Below, one piece after another: positions 1 to 4,953 of a DNA stretch of 9,251 bases. Origin of the DNA: Belnapia sp. (GTDB lineage Bacteria > Pseudomonadota > Alphaproteobacteria > Acetobacterales > Acetobacteraceae); NCBI GenBank assembly GCA_028291445.1, contig JAQGIA010000647.1, forward strand, positions 1 through 9,251, read 5' to 3'. Both the position numbers and the translations under genes were made by a program. A model generated the notes under the pieces. The model was not told where the DNA came from and made no database searches. It saw nothing but the letters and a program-made list of their open reading frames with translations. Position 1 is the stretch's first letter, and each line of letters opens with the position of its first letter.

Positions 1-403
1 CCTGGCCCATATCCGCGCCCGGCCCTTCGAGCTGTCGCTGCGCGGCCTCGGCACCTTCGAGAAGGCCGGGCGAATCAGCGCCCTCTGGGTCGGGGTCGAG
101 AAAACCGAGGCGCTGGCCTTCCTGCAAGCCAAGGTGGAGACCGCGCTGCAACGGTTGGGGCTGGAGCCGGAGCGCAAGCGCTTCGCCCCGCATGTCACCC
201 TGGCGCGGACCGAACGCGCCCCACCGGACAAGCTCATCGCCTTTGTCCAGGCGCATAACCTGTTCCGCGCTCCGCCGGTGCTGGTGGAGCATTTCACCCT
301 GTTCTCCTCGCTGCTGGGCAAGCAGCAGGCCTTCTACGTGCCCGAGGTGGAATACGACCTCGGCTTGCCGCCAGCCCTTGGCCTGACTAGGGTCGCCGGG
401 TGA
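1..403 (+). CDS. thpR: RNA 2',3'-cyclic phosphodiesterase, C-terminal part (5' end outside window)
   Basis: The reading frame is open from base 2 and ends at TGA 401-403, leaving 133 residues of a protein whose start lies before the window. Visible residues 61-67 read RFAPHVT, the second HxT motif of the 2H phosphoesterase superfamily. It is followed by LAR, as in ThpR/LigT proteins, and by the usual end with a hydrophobic FTLFSS strand. The family hydrolyses RNA 2',3'-cyclic phosphate ends in the cytoplasm and needs two HxT motifs; the first must lie upstream, so completeness cannot be judged. About 60 residues precede the motif in the window, which fits a protein of roughly 180-190 residues missing its first third. 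The stop overlaps the GTG start of the next gene (GTGA), suggesting shared transcription and coupled translation despite unrelated function. Confidence 0.88.
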   Translation, partial: LAHIRARPFELSLRGLGTFEKAGRISALWVGVEKTEALAFLQAKVETALQRLGLEPERKRFAPHVTLARTERAPPDKLIAFVQAHNLFRAPPVLVEHFTLFSSLLGKQQAFYVPEVEYDLGLPPALGLTRVAG

Positions 404-792
404 ATTTGTCCGCCCCCTGGCTCGCTCCTGTGCTGCGCCTCATCGCCGTGGTCCTGCTGGTGCAGACCGTGCTGGCGCCGGCGCTATGCCTGGGCGCCGG
501 GATGGAGGCCGGGCGTGGCGTGGTCGCGGTCGAGATCTGCACGGCCGAGGGATTGCGCACCATCCATGCCGCGCCGGACGGCACCCCGGCCGAGCCGCCC
601 GGCCTGGGTCATGTCGGTGCCTGCCTGGTCTGCCACGCCCTGCCGCAGGGCGCCGGGCTCGACCTCCCGCCGCTGCCGGTGCCGGCCTGGATCGCCATTG
701 CCCGGCTGGCCGCCGCCGCCACGCCCGACCGCTTGCCGCCGGGCATTCGCGGCCCGCCCAGCGGGGCCAGGGCTCCACCCGTCCTCTCCTGA
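400..792 (+). CDS. DUF2946-type small exported cysteine protein, probably copper-related
   Basis: The product has 130 residues and starts at GTG 400, which overlaps the thpR stop. Residues 8-30 form a hydrophobic segment that is either an uncleaved membrane anchor or a signal peptide. Cys47 lies in EICTAEG, and a CxxC (Cys75, Cys78) is flanked by His71 and His79. Near the C-terminus there is a Pro/Arg-rich RGPP. This EICT...CxxC...RGPP layout is typical of DUF2946 proteins, which have no firm biochemical role but are often encoded beside copper genes. The next gene downstream encodes a YcnI protein and a PCu(A)C chaperone is close by, so a role in binding or passing copper in the periplasm is inferred. 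No strong ribosome binding site precedes GTG, so initiation probably depends on coupling to thpR. A downstream start is less likely because it would remove the hydrophobic segment. Confidence 0.75.
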   Translation: MNLSAPWLAPVLRLIAVVLLVQTVLAPALCLGAGMEAGRGVVAVEICTAEGLRTIHAAPDGTPAEPPGLGHVGACLVCHALPQGAGLDLPPLPVPAWIAIARLAAAATPDRLPPGIRGPPSGARAPPVLS

Positions 793-849
793 CACGTCTC
801 GCGCGGCCGGACCCGGCCGTCGCTTCCTCGTCGTCTCCCGGAGAGTCCG

Positions 850-1398
850 ATGCGCCTGAACCTTCCTGCCGCCCTGCTGGGCGGCTGCCTGCTCGCCCCC
901 CCCGCCTTCACCGCCGCCCAGGCGCATGTCACCCTGGATCCGCCCCAGGCCGCCGCCGGCGCCTATGTCCGCACCGCCTTCCGCGTGCCGCATGGCTGCG
1001 CCGGCGCCGCGACGGAGCGCCTGACCCTTCGCCTGCCGGAGGGGGTGCTCTCGGCCCGCCCGATGCCCAAGCCGGGCTGGACCCTGGCCATCACCCGCCG
1101 CCCGCTGGAGGTGCCGGTCCCGAACGGCCATGGCGGCATGCTGACCGAGACCGTCGCCGAGATCGCCTGGTCCGGCGGCCCGCTGCCGGATGAGTACTAC
1201 GAGGAATTCATCGTTATGCTGCGGCTGCCGGAAACACCGGGTGAGACGCTGTATCTGCCGGTGACGCAGGACTGCACCGGTGGCGCCACCGCCGCCTGGG
1301 TCGAAATTCCGGCGCCCGGCCGCCGCATCACCGACTACCGGATGCCGGCCCCCTCGCTTCGGCTGCTGCCGGCGCGCGGCCGTGACGGAGCCAACTGA
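850..1398 (+). CDS. YcnI/DUF1775 family periplasmic copper-binding protein
   Basis: The product has 182 residues with a signal peptide of about 25 residues ending AAQA, so the mature chain should begin with His26 (HVTLDP). YcnI proteins bind Cu(II) using this N-terminal histidine together with an acidic residue and a tryptophan, and a free N-terminal His after cleavage fits that scheme. Other family marks are FRVPHGC, a W-S-G-G segment near residues 113-116, the EEF...LRLP strand, and a Q-D-C followed by AAWVEIP near the end. The length is usual for the family. GGAG at 840-843 lies 6 bases before the ATG and supports this start. The stop is one base before the next ATG, so the two genes are almost certainly cotranscribed. 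In Bacillus, YcnI is encoded with a CopCD-type copper importer; none is visible here. Confidence 0.92.
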   Translation: MRLNLPAALLGGCLLAPPAFTAAQAHVTLDPPQAAAGAYVRTAFRVPHGCAGAATERLTLRLPEGVLSARPMPKPGWTLAITRRPLEVPVPNGHGGMLTETVAEIAWSGGPLPDEYYEEFIVMLRLPETPGETLYLPVTQDCTGGATAAWVEIPAPGRRITDYRMPAPSLRLLPARGRDGAN

Positions 1399-1399
1399 G

Positions 1400-1732
1400 A
1401 TGCGGGTCGCCCTGCTGGCCAGCCTGCTGGTCCTCGCCCCGCCGCTGGCCCGTGCCTGCGACACGGACTACCTGAACAGCCAGCTCACTCTGGTCTGCCG
1501 CGCCGCGCTCGATCCGGCGCTGGCGCTGCTGCACGCCCTGGCGCCGCAGGCGACGGCCACCGAGGCCAGCGCCATCACTCGCGCCACCGCCCTGGCCGAA
1601 GCCGCCTGCGACACCGGCGACCCGGAGGCGGGCGCTCAGGAGGCGATCCGCCTCGCCCGCCTCGCCGGCCGCATCGAGGCCCGGCTTCCCGAACCCCTGG
1701 CGATCTGGCCCGCGCGCCAGGCCGCCCGTTGA
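1400..1732 (+). CDS. Unrecognised exported three-cysteine protein in the copper operon
   Basis: I do not recognise this 110-residue protein. It starts at ATG 1400, one base after the YcnI stop, with GGAG at 1387-1390 as ribosome binding site. The same frame is open further upstream, but that stretch is a shadow of the YcnI gene. Residues 1-19 form a clear Sec signal peptide ending ARA, so the mature protein may begin at Cys20. The residues before Cys20 do not form a proper lipobox, so I do not call it a lipoprotein. Three cysteines are present: Cys20 and Cys70, each inside the tetrad ACDT, and Cys33. The remainder is predicted helical and Ala-rich with one Trp (103). Its position between two copper-protein genes suggests a periplasmic metal-binding or assembly role, which is inference from context only. 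Confidence 0.82.
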   Translation: MRVALLASLLVLAPPLARACDTDYLNSQLTLVCRAALDPALALLHALAPQATATEASAITRATALAEAACDTGDPEAGAQEAIRLARLAGRIEARLPEPLAIWPARQAAR

Positions 1733-1742
1733 GGACCGACCC

Positions 1743-2213
1743 ATGACCCTGTTGATCCGCCGCAGCCTGCTCGGGCTGCTGGCTTTTGCCCCCGTCGCCG
1801 CCGCCATGGCGCATGATGGCCAGGCCGGCGATATCGCCGTCACCCAGCCCTGGTCGCGCGCCGCTGGTGCCAATGGCACCGGGGCCGGCTTCCTGACCAT
1901 CCATAATGCCGGTGGCGAGCCGGACCGGCTTGTCTCGGCCGCCTCGCCGGCGGCGCGGAAGGTCGAGTTGCACGCCCATGTCCGCGACGGCGAGGTGATG
2001 CGGATGCGTCCGGTCGATGGCATCCCGCTGCCGCCCGGCCAGACCGTCACCCTGCAACCGGGCGGGCTGCATGTGATGCTGATCGGACTGACCGAGGCGC
2101 TGCGCCAAGGCGGCGAAGTGCCGCTGACCCTGCGCTTCGAACGCGCCGGGGAGGTGCAGGTGATGCTGCATGTGATGGGGGCCGGTGCGCGTGGCCCGGC
2201 CGTGGCCCACTGA
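1743..2213 (+). CDS. PCu(A)C copper chaperone
   Basis: The product has 156 residues and a signal peptide of about 23 residues. The mature part carries the family's Cu(I) site exactly: His77, ten residues, Met88, twenty-one residues, then His110-x-Met112, the H-X10-M-X21-H-X-M pattern. Other family features are QPWSRA near residues 35-40, GAGFLTI, VELH, MRMRPV and PGGLHVML. PCu(A)C proteins carry Cu(I) in the periplasm and are known to help assemble the CuA centre of cytochrome oxidase, often with a Sco protein; no sco gene lies in this window. His24 and other N-terminal residues may add metal ligands. GAGGA at 1731-1735 overlaps the stop of the previous gene and lies 7 bases from the ATG. The stop overlaps the probable CTG start of the protease gene. 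Confidence 0.95.
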   Translation: MTLLIRRSLLGLLAFAPVAAAMAHDGQAGDIAVTQPWSRAAGANGTGAGFLTIHNAGGEPDRLVSAASPAARKVELHAHVRDGEVMRMRPVDGIPLPPGQTVTLQPGGLHVMLIGLTEALRQGGEVPLTLRFERAGEVQVMLHVMGAGARGPAVAH

Positions 2214-2974
2214 AGCGCCTCGCCGCCGCGCTGCTGCTGCTGCCGGGTCTCGCCCCGGATGCCGCCGAGGCGCAGCAGCCTGGGACGCAGCAGCCTGGGG
2301 CGCAGCAGCCGGTCATCCCGCACTCGGTGCTGCCGGGGCTGGGTACCGCGGATCCGCGCCGCCCGGTGGATTTGGCGGCGGCGCCCTGGCGGGGGATCGG
2401 GCGGGTGCAGACCGAGCTGGGCACCAGCTGCACCGGCACCTTGATCGGCCCGAGCCAGGTGCTGACCGCGGCGCATTGCCTGGTGGCGCCGCGGACCAGG
2501 GCGCTGGTGCAGCCGGGCAGCATCCATTTCCTGCTGGGCTACGACCGCGGCAGCCACCGTGGCCATGCCCAGGTGACCGCCTACCGGACCGGCAGCGGCT
2601 ACCTTCCAGGCGGCGGTGGGCCGGCAGCGGCGGATTGGGCGGTGCTGACGCTCGGCGTGCCGCTCGGCACCCCGGACCGGGTGCTGCCGCTGCTGGGCCG
2701 CTACCCGGAACCACGCACGCCGCTGGCGCTCGGCGGCTACCAGCAGGATCGGCGCGAGGTGGTCCTGGCCGATACCACATGCCGGTTCCTGGGCTTCGCC
2801 GGCGGCATGCTGGTGCATGATTGCGCCGGGACCCGCGGCGTCAGCGGCGCGCCGCTGCTGCTGCGCGGGCCGGACGGCGGTTGGGTGGTGGCGGGTGTCG
2901 CATCGACGGCGGTGATCCAGGCGGCGATGGGCGCGGCGGTGCCGGCGGCGATCGTGGCCGCGGGGATGCGGTAG
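2210..2974 (+). CDS. Trypsin-like (S1 family) exported serine protease, probable CTG start
   Basis: The product has 254 residues if translation starts at CTG 2210, which overlaps the chaperone stop as CTGA. From there the sequence reads [13 protein letters not shown] and continues to AEA at residue 21, a textbook Sec signal peptide. The only ATG/GTG/TTG alternative nearby is GTG 2327, which has no ribosome binding site and would remove the signal peptide. The catalytic triad is visible: His89 in LTAAHC, Asp142 in ADWAVL, and Ser212 in GVSGAP, a variant of GDSGGP. Four cysteines (74, 90, 191, 205) could form two disulfides, consistent with export. Residues 21-34 are a Gln/Pro linker encoded by a DNA repeat. 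The protease domain of about 200 residues is complete. Placement at the end of a copper gene set suggests processing or quality control of periplasmic proteins, but the substrate is unknown. The family call is firm; the start codon is inferred. Confidence 0.85.
   Translation: MKRLAAALLLLPGLAPDAAEAQQPGTQQPGAQQPVIPHSVLPGLGTADPRRPVDLAAAPWRGIGRVQTELGTSCTGTLIGPSQVLTAAHCLVAPRTRALVQPGSIHFLLGYDRGSHRGHAQVTAYRTGSGYLPGGGGPAAADWAVLTLGVPLGTPDRVLPLLGRYPEPRTPLALGGYQQDRREVVLADTTCRFLGFAGGMLVHDCAGTRGVSGAPLLLRGPDGGWVVAGVASTAVIQAAMGAAVPAAIVAAGMR
2271..2310 (+). repeat. 15-bp tandem repeat, about 2.7 copies
   Basis: Two units, CGCAGCAGCCTGGGA at 2271-2285 and CGCAGCAGCCTGGGG at 2286-2300, differ only in the last base. 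A third partial unit follows at 2301-2310. Read in the protease frame from CTG 2210, the repeat encodes [15 protein letters not shown] just after the predicted signal peptide cleavage site. A 15-bp unit preserves frame, so copy-number change would alter linker length only. Confidence 0.85.
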
Positions 2975-2999
2975 CTGCGAGGCCCGTCCCGAAAGTGCC

Positions 3000-3023
3000 G
3001 GCGGGTGGCCCTCGGCCGCCGCC
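3000..3023 (+). terminator. GC-rich stem-loop between convergent genes, possible terminator
   Basis: The arms at 3000-3010 and 3014-3023 can form about ten pairs with one bulged G, one G-T wobble and a three-base loop (CTC). The hairpin lies 25 bases after the protease stop, between it and the convergent metallopeptidase gene. No run of T follows on either strand, so it is not a classical intrinsic terminator. GC-rich DNA also forms such stems by chance. Confidence 0.3.
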
Positions 3024-3095
3024 TGGATCAAGGTCCCGGCTATCGTTTCATCGCGCGGTGCAGGTCGACCGGCGTCCGTCCTGGACGATCAACCG

Positions 3096-3488
3096 TCAGC
3101 CCTCGTTCTCCAGCCGGTCGATATCGGCATCCGACAGGCCGAAGTGATGGCCGATCTCGTGGATCAGCACGTTGCGGACCAGCTTGAACAGCTCCTCTCC
3201 GGTCTCCACCCATTCCAGCAGGATGGGCTCGCGGAACAGCAGGATGGTATCGGGCTCCAGCGGCACGTCGGCGACGCTTTTCTGGGTCAGCGGCGTGCCG
3301 CGGTAGAGGCCGGTCAGCTCCCAGGGCGTTTCGATCCCCATTTCCTCCAGCGTCTCGTCATCCGGGATATCCTCGACGACGATGGCGGTGCCGCGCACCA
3401 GGTCGCGCAGCGGCTTGGGGATTGCGGCGAAGGCCTGCTCGGCCATCTCCAGGATATCGTCCAGGCTGGGTGGGGTGGTATGGCGCAT
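3096..3488 (-). CDS. Zincin-like metallopeptidase family protein (DUF1025 type)
   Basis: The product has 130 residues and contains [11 protein letters not shown] near the C-terminus (His110, Glu111, His114, Asp120). This is the HExxHxxGxxD zinc site of the small zincin-like metallopeptidase family found widely in alphaproteobacteria and actinobacteria. The N-terminal half has the family's AIPKPLRD segment and an acidic VVEDIPDDE stretch, followed by [10 protein letters not shown]. There is no signal peptide, so it should be cytoplasmic. Family members have a zincin fold in known structures, but substrates are not established. The frame is open far upstream, but ATG 3488 begins the conserved region and gives the normal family length; the extension overlaps phhB in antisense. 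No strong ribosome binding site is visible. The gene is divergent from phhB across 54 bases. Confidence 0.9.
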   Translation of the reverse strand: MRHTTPPSLDDILEMAEQAFAAIPKPLRDLVRGTAIVVEDIPDDETLEEMGIETPWELTGLYRGTPLTQKSVADVPLEPDTILLFREPILLEWVETGEELFKLVRNVLIHEIGHHFGLSDADIDRLENEG

Positions 3489-3519
3489 GCCGCGCACCGA
3501 ATGCCGCTTGCGATGCCGC
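3487..3519. promoter_or_regulatory. Three direct ATGCCGC repeats in a divergent intergenic region
   Basis: The heptamer ATGCCGC occurs at 3487-3493, 3501-3507 and 3513-3519, within the 54 bases separating the metallopeptidase and phhB start codons. The first copy overlaps the metallopeptidase start codon on the other strand. Repeats spaced 14 and 12 bases apart between divergent genes could be a regulator binding array. No known regulator motif is recognised. Confidence 0.3.
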
Positions 3520-3542
3520 GTCAAGCAGGAAGGAGACGGGTA

Positions 3543-3833
3543 ATGGTCGATAAGCTGGATGCGGCAGGGCGCGCGGCGCTGGCCACGGCACTGCCGGGCT
3601 GGGCCATGGCGGAAGGGCGGGATGCGATCCGCCGCCGCTTCGAATTCGCCGATTTCTCCGCCGCCTGGGGTTTCATGGCGCGGGTCGCGCTGCTGGCGGA
3701 GGCGCAGGACCACCACCCCGAATGGTCCAATGTGTGGAATCGCGTCGATATCCTGCTCAGCACGCATGATGCCGGCGGGCTCTCGCAGCGGGATGTTCGG
3801 CTGGCCCGGTCGATCGACAAGCTGCTGGCCTAA
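3543..3833 (+). CDS. phhB: 4a-hydroxytetrahydrobiopterin dehydratase (pterin-4a-carbinolamine dehydratase)
   Basis: The product has 96 residues, the usual length for the PCD/DCoH family. The enzyme dehydrates 4a-hydroxytetrahydrobiopterin in the cytoplasm, recycling the pterin cofactor of aromatic amino acid hydroxylases such as phenylalanine hydroxylase. The active-site segment EAQDHHPEW (His57, His58, Pro59) and the following STHDAGG with His75 are both intact, as is the closing [11 protein letters not shown] helix. The start is ATG 3543, preceded 7 bases away by the strong ribosome binding site AGGAAGGAG at 3527-3535. The same frame is open upstream, but that part is antisense to the metallopeptidase gene and is discarded. 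No hydroxylase gene is visible in the window; in many alphaproteobacteria phhB stands alone. Confidence 0.95.
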   Translation: MVDKLDAAGRAALATALPGWAMAEGRDAIRRRFEFADFSAAWGFMARVALLAEAQDHHPEWSNVWNRVDILLSTHDAGGLSQRDVRLARSIDKLLA

Positions 3834-3923
3834 AACGTCATCGTCCGAGGCGGCATCGCCGAAGGGCGTGGATCACGCGACAAACGGCAAGCTGGACCAT
3901 GATCGGGTTTCCAGCGGCGCGGC

Positions 3924-4343
3924 TCAGGGCGCGGCCCGCACCTGGTCCACCAGCTCGGCCAGGGTGGTGACGGCCAGGTTGTCGAGCATGGCCGCCTCGG
4001 CGGCGTCGAGGCGGCGGCGCAGCACGTCGGGGACGCGCCGGCCGAGCAGGCATTCCGGGTTGGTCCGGCCATGCACCCGCATCAGCTTCTCCCGCTCCGG
4101 GTTGATCGCCCGCCAGACGTCGCGCAGGCTGATCGCCGCCGCCGGGCGGGCCAGGCGGGCGCCGCCGGGACCGCGCTGCACCACGATCAGCCCGGCACGG
4201 AAAAGCAGCCCGGACAGCCGGCGGACCACCACCGGATTGGTCCCGATGCTGCTGGCCAGCCGGATGCTGGTTGCCTCTCCCGGCGGGTCGCTGGCGACCA
4301 GGACAAGGATATGAAGCCCAACGGCGAAGCGTGTTGCAATCAT
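3924..4343 (-). CDS. Rrf2 family transcriptional regulator (YwnA-like, single cysteine)
   Basis: The product has 139 residues starting at ATG 4343 with MIATRFAVGLHIL, the typical opening of Rrf2 proteins. An earlier in-frame ATG at 4397 would add 18 unrelated residues across the promoter region. A winged helix-turn-helix occupies about residues 7-67: the recognition region reads TNPVVVRRLSGLLFRAGL, followed by the RGPGGARLARP wing. IscR and NsrR hold a [2Fe-2S] or [4Fe-4S] cluster with three cysteines in this region; here there is only Cys98, in NPECLLG. It resembles cluster-free Rrf2 proteins such as YwnA, which may instead sense through one cysteine. It is convergent with phhB and divergent from mmcB with about 80 bases between start codons, so it may control itself and the mmcB operon. 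That target is inferred. Confidence 0.9.
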   Translation of the reverse strand: MIATRFAVGLHILVLVASDPPGEATSIRLASSIGTNPVVVRRLSGLLFRAGLIVVQRGPGGARLARPAAAISLRDVWRAINPEREKLMRVHGRTNPECLLGRRVPDVLRRRLDAAEAAMLDNLAVTTLAELVDQVRAAP

Positions 4344-4387
4344 GCTTAGGAATGTACCCTGGGCGACAATCGCAGGTCGGCAGCGGG

Positions 4388-4406
4388 GTTGCCACAATCC
4401 GGCAAC
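4388..4406. promoter_or_regulatory. Perfect 6-bp inverted repeat, candidate operator between Rrf2 gene and mmcB
   Basis: GTTGCC (4388-4393), a 7-base spacer and GGCAAC (4401-4406) form a 19-bp dyad. It lies 18 bases upstream of the mmcB GTG and about 45 bases upstream of the Rrf2 start on the other strand. Symmetry and length fit a site for a dimeric winged-helix protein, and the adjacent regulator is the natural candidate. The dyad does not match the direct repeat GTTC-N7-GTTC of the alphaproteobacterial LexA box. Confidence 0.4.
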
Positions 4407-4423
4407 GGCAAGGATGGATTATC

Positions 4424-4921
4424 GTGGCTATGTGTCTCGTAACGCAGGCGTCACCGGCGGTTCGACCAGCGGTCCTCACGGCGGCGGTCTGCCTGGCCGC
4501 CAGCCGGTACTGCGCGCTGCGCGGCTGGGTGGCGGTGGCGGAGATGCCCTTGCCCAACGGCCGGCGGGCCGATCTGCTGGCGCTGCTCCCGGATGGCGGC
4601 TTCGCCATCATCGAGGTGAAGTCCTGCGCCCGTGACTTCCTCTCGGACGGCAAGTGGCCGGAGTACCGGGAGTATTGCGACCGGCTGTATTTCGCGGTGG
4701 ACCTCGGCTTTCCGGCGGCGCTGCTGCCCGAGGATGCCGGCCTGCTGGTGGCCGATGGCACCGAGGCGGCGCTGCTGCGGGATGCCCCGGCGCATCCGCT
4801 GGCGCCGGCCCGGCGGCGTGCCCTGCTGCACCGCTTCGCCACACTGGCTGCGACCCGGCTCGGCGCGCTGACCGATCCGGCCGGGCATGCCGCGCGGCGG
4901 GCGGCGCTGCGCGCCGAATAG
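4424..4921 (+). CDS. mmcB: MmcB family DNA repair protein
   Basis: The product has 165 residues from GTG 4424, or 163 from ATG 4430. I prefer GTG because AGGA at 4411-4414 lies 9 bases before it, against 15 for ATG. The family signature is clear: PLPNGRRADLLAL with Asp50, then IIEVKSCARDFLSDGKWPEY with Glu64-x-Lys66, followed by YCDRLYFAVDL and LLPEDAGLLVAD. The Asp...Glu-x-Lys arrangement resembles the PD-(D/E)xK nuclease fold. In Caulobacter crescentus, mmcB is an SOS-induced gene contributing to mitomycin C resistance, so a role in repair of crosslinked or alkylated DNA is expected. No clear LexA box is seen upstream here. The stop is followed after 32 bases by the next gene on the same strand, with a possible operator upstream shared with the divergent Rrf2 gene. 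Confidence 0.92.
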   Translation: MAMCLVTQASPAVRPAVLTAAVCLAASRYCALRGWVAVAEMPLPNGRRADLLALLPDGGFAIIEVKSCARDFLSDGKWPEYREYCDRLYFAVDLGFPAALLPEDAGLLVADGTEAALLRDAPAHPLAPARRRALLHRFATLAATRLGALTDPAGHAARRAALRAE

Positions 4922-4935
4922 GCCGGCGTCATAAC

Positions 4936-4953
4936 GCTTCTTTCAGGAGAAGC
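4936..4953 (+). promoter_or_regulatory. Hairpin covering the ribosome binding site of the 389-residue protein gene
   Basis: GCTTCT (4936-4941) and AGAAGC (4948-4953) are perfectly complementary around the loop TTCAGG. The ribosome binding site AGGAG (4945-4949) lies partly in the loop and partly in the 3' arm, and the ATG follows directly at 4954. Such a stem could lower initiation until melted or until ribosomes translating mmcB approach. The stem is short, so regulation is only a possibility. Confidence 0.4.

Noticed and set aside
1445..1462. Possible lipoprotein signal before Cys20 of the 110-residue protein
   Set aside because: The residues before the cysteine are ALARA, with Ala at -3 and Arg at -2, which does not fit a lipobox. 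A normal signal peptidase I site (ARA) fits better.
484..1464. 326-codon minus-strand open frame
   Set aside because: It overlaps the DUF2946 and YcnI genes in antisense and has no domain; the plus-strand genes have signal peptides and family motifs.
1328..3031. 567-codon minus-strand open frame opposite the copper gene set
   Set aside because: It is antisense to four well-supported genes, is very rich in Arg, Gln and His in low-complexity style, and shows no domain. Long antisense frames are normal in such GC-rich DNA.
3891..3915. Stem GCTGGA / TCCAGC between phhB and the Rrf2 gene as terminator
   Set aside because: The stem has only six pairs with a 13-base loop and no T run.
4460..4474. 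LexA-like direct repeat GTTC-N7-GGTC
   Set aside because: The second half has a mismatch and the site is inside the mmcB coding region, about 36 bases after the start, so it is not a credible SOS box.
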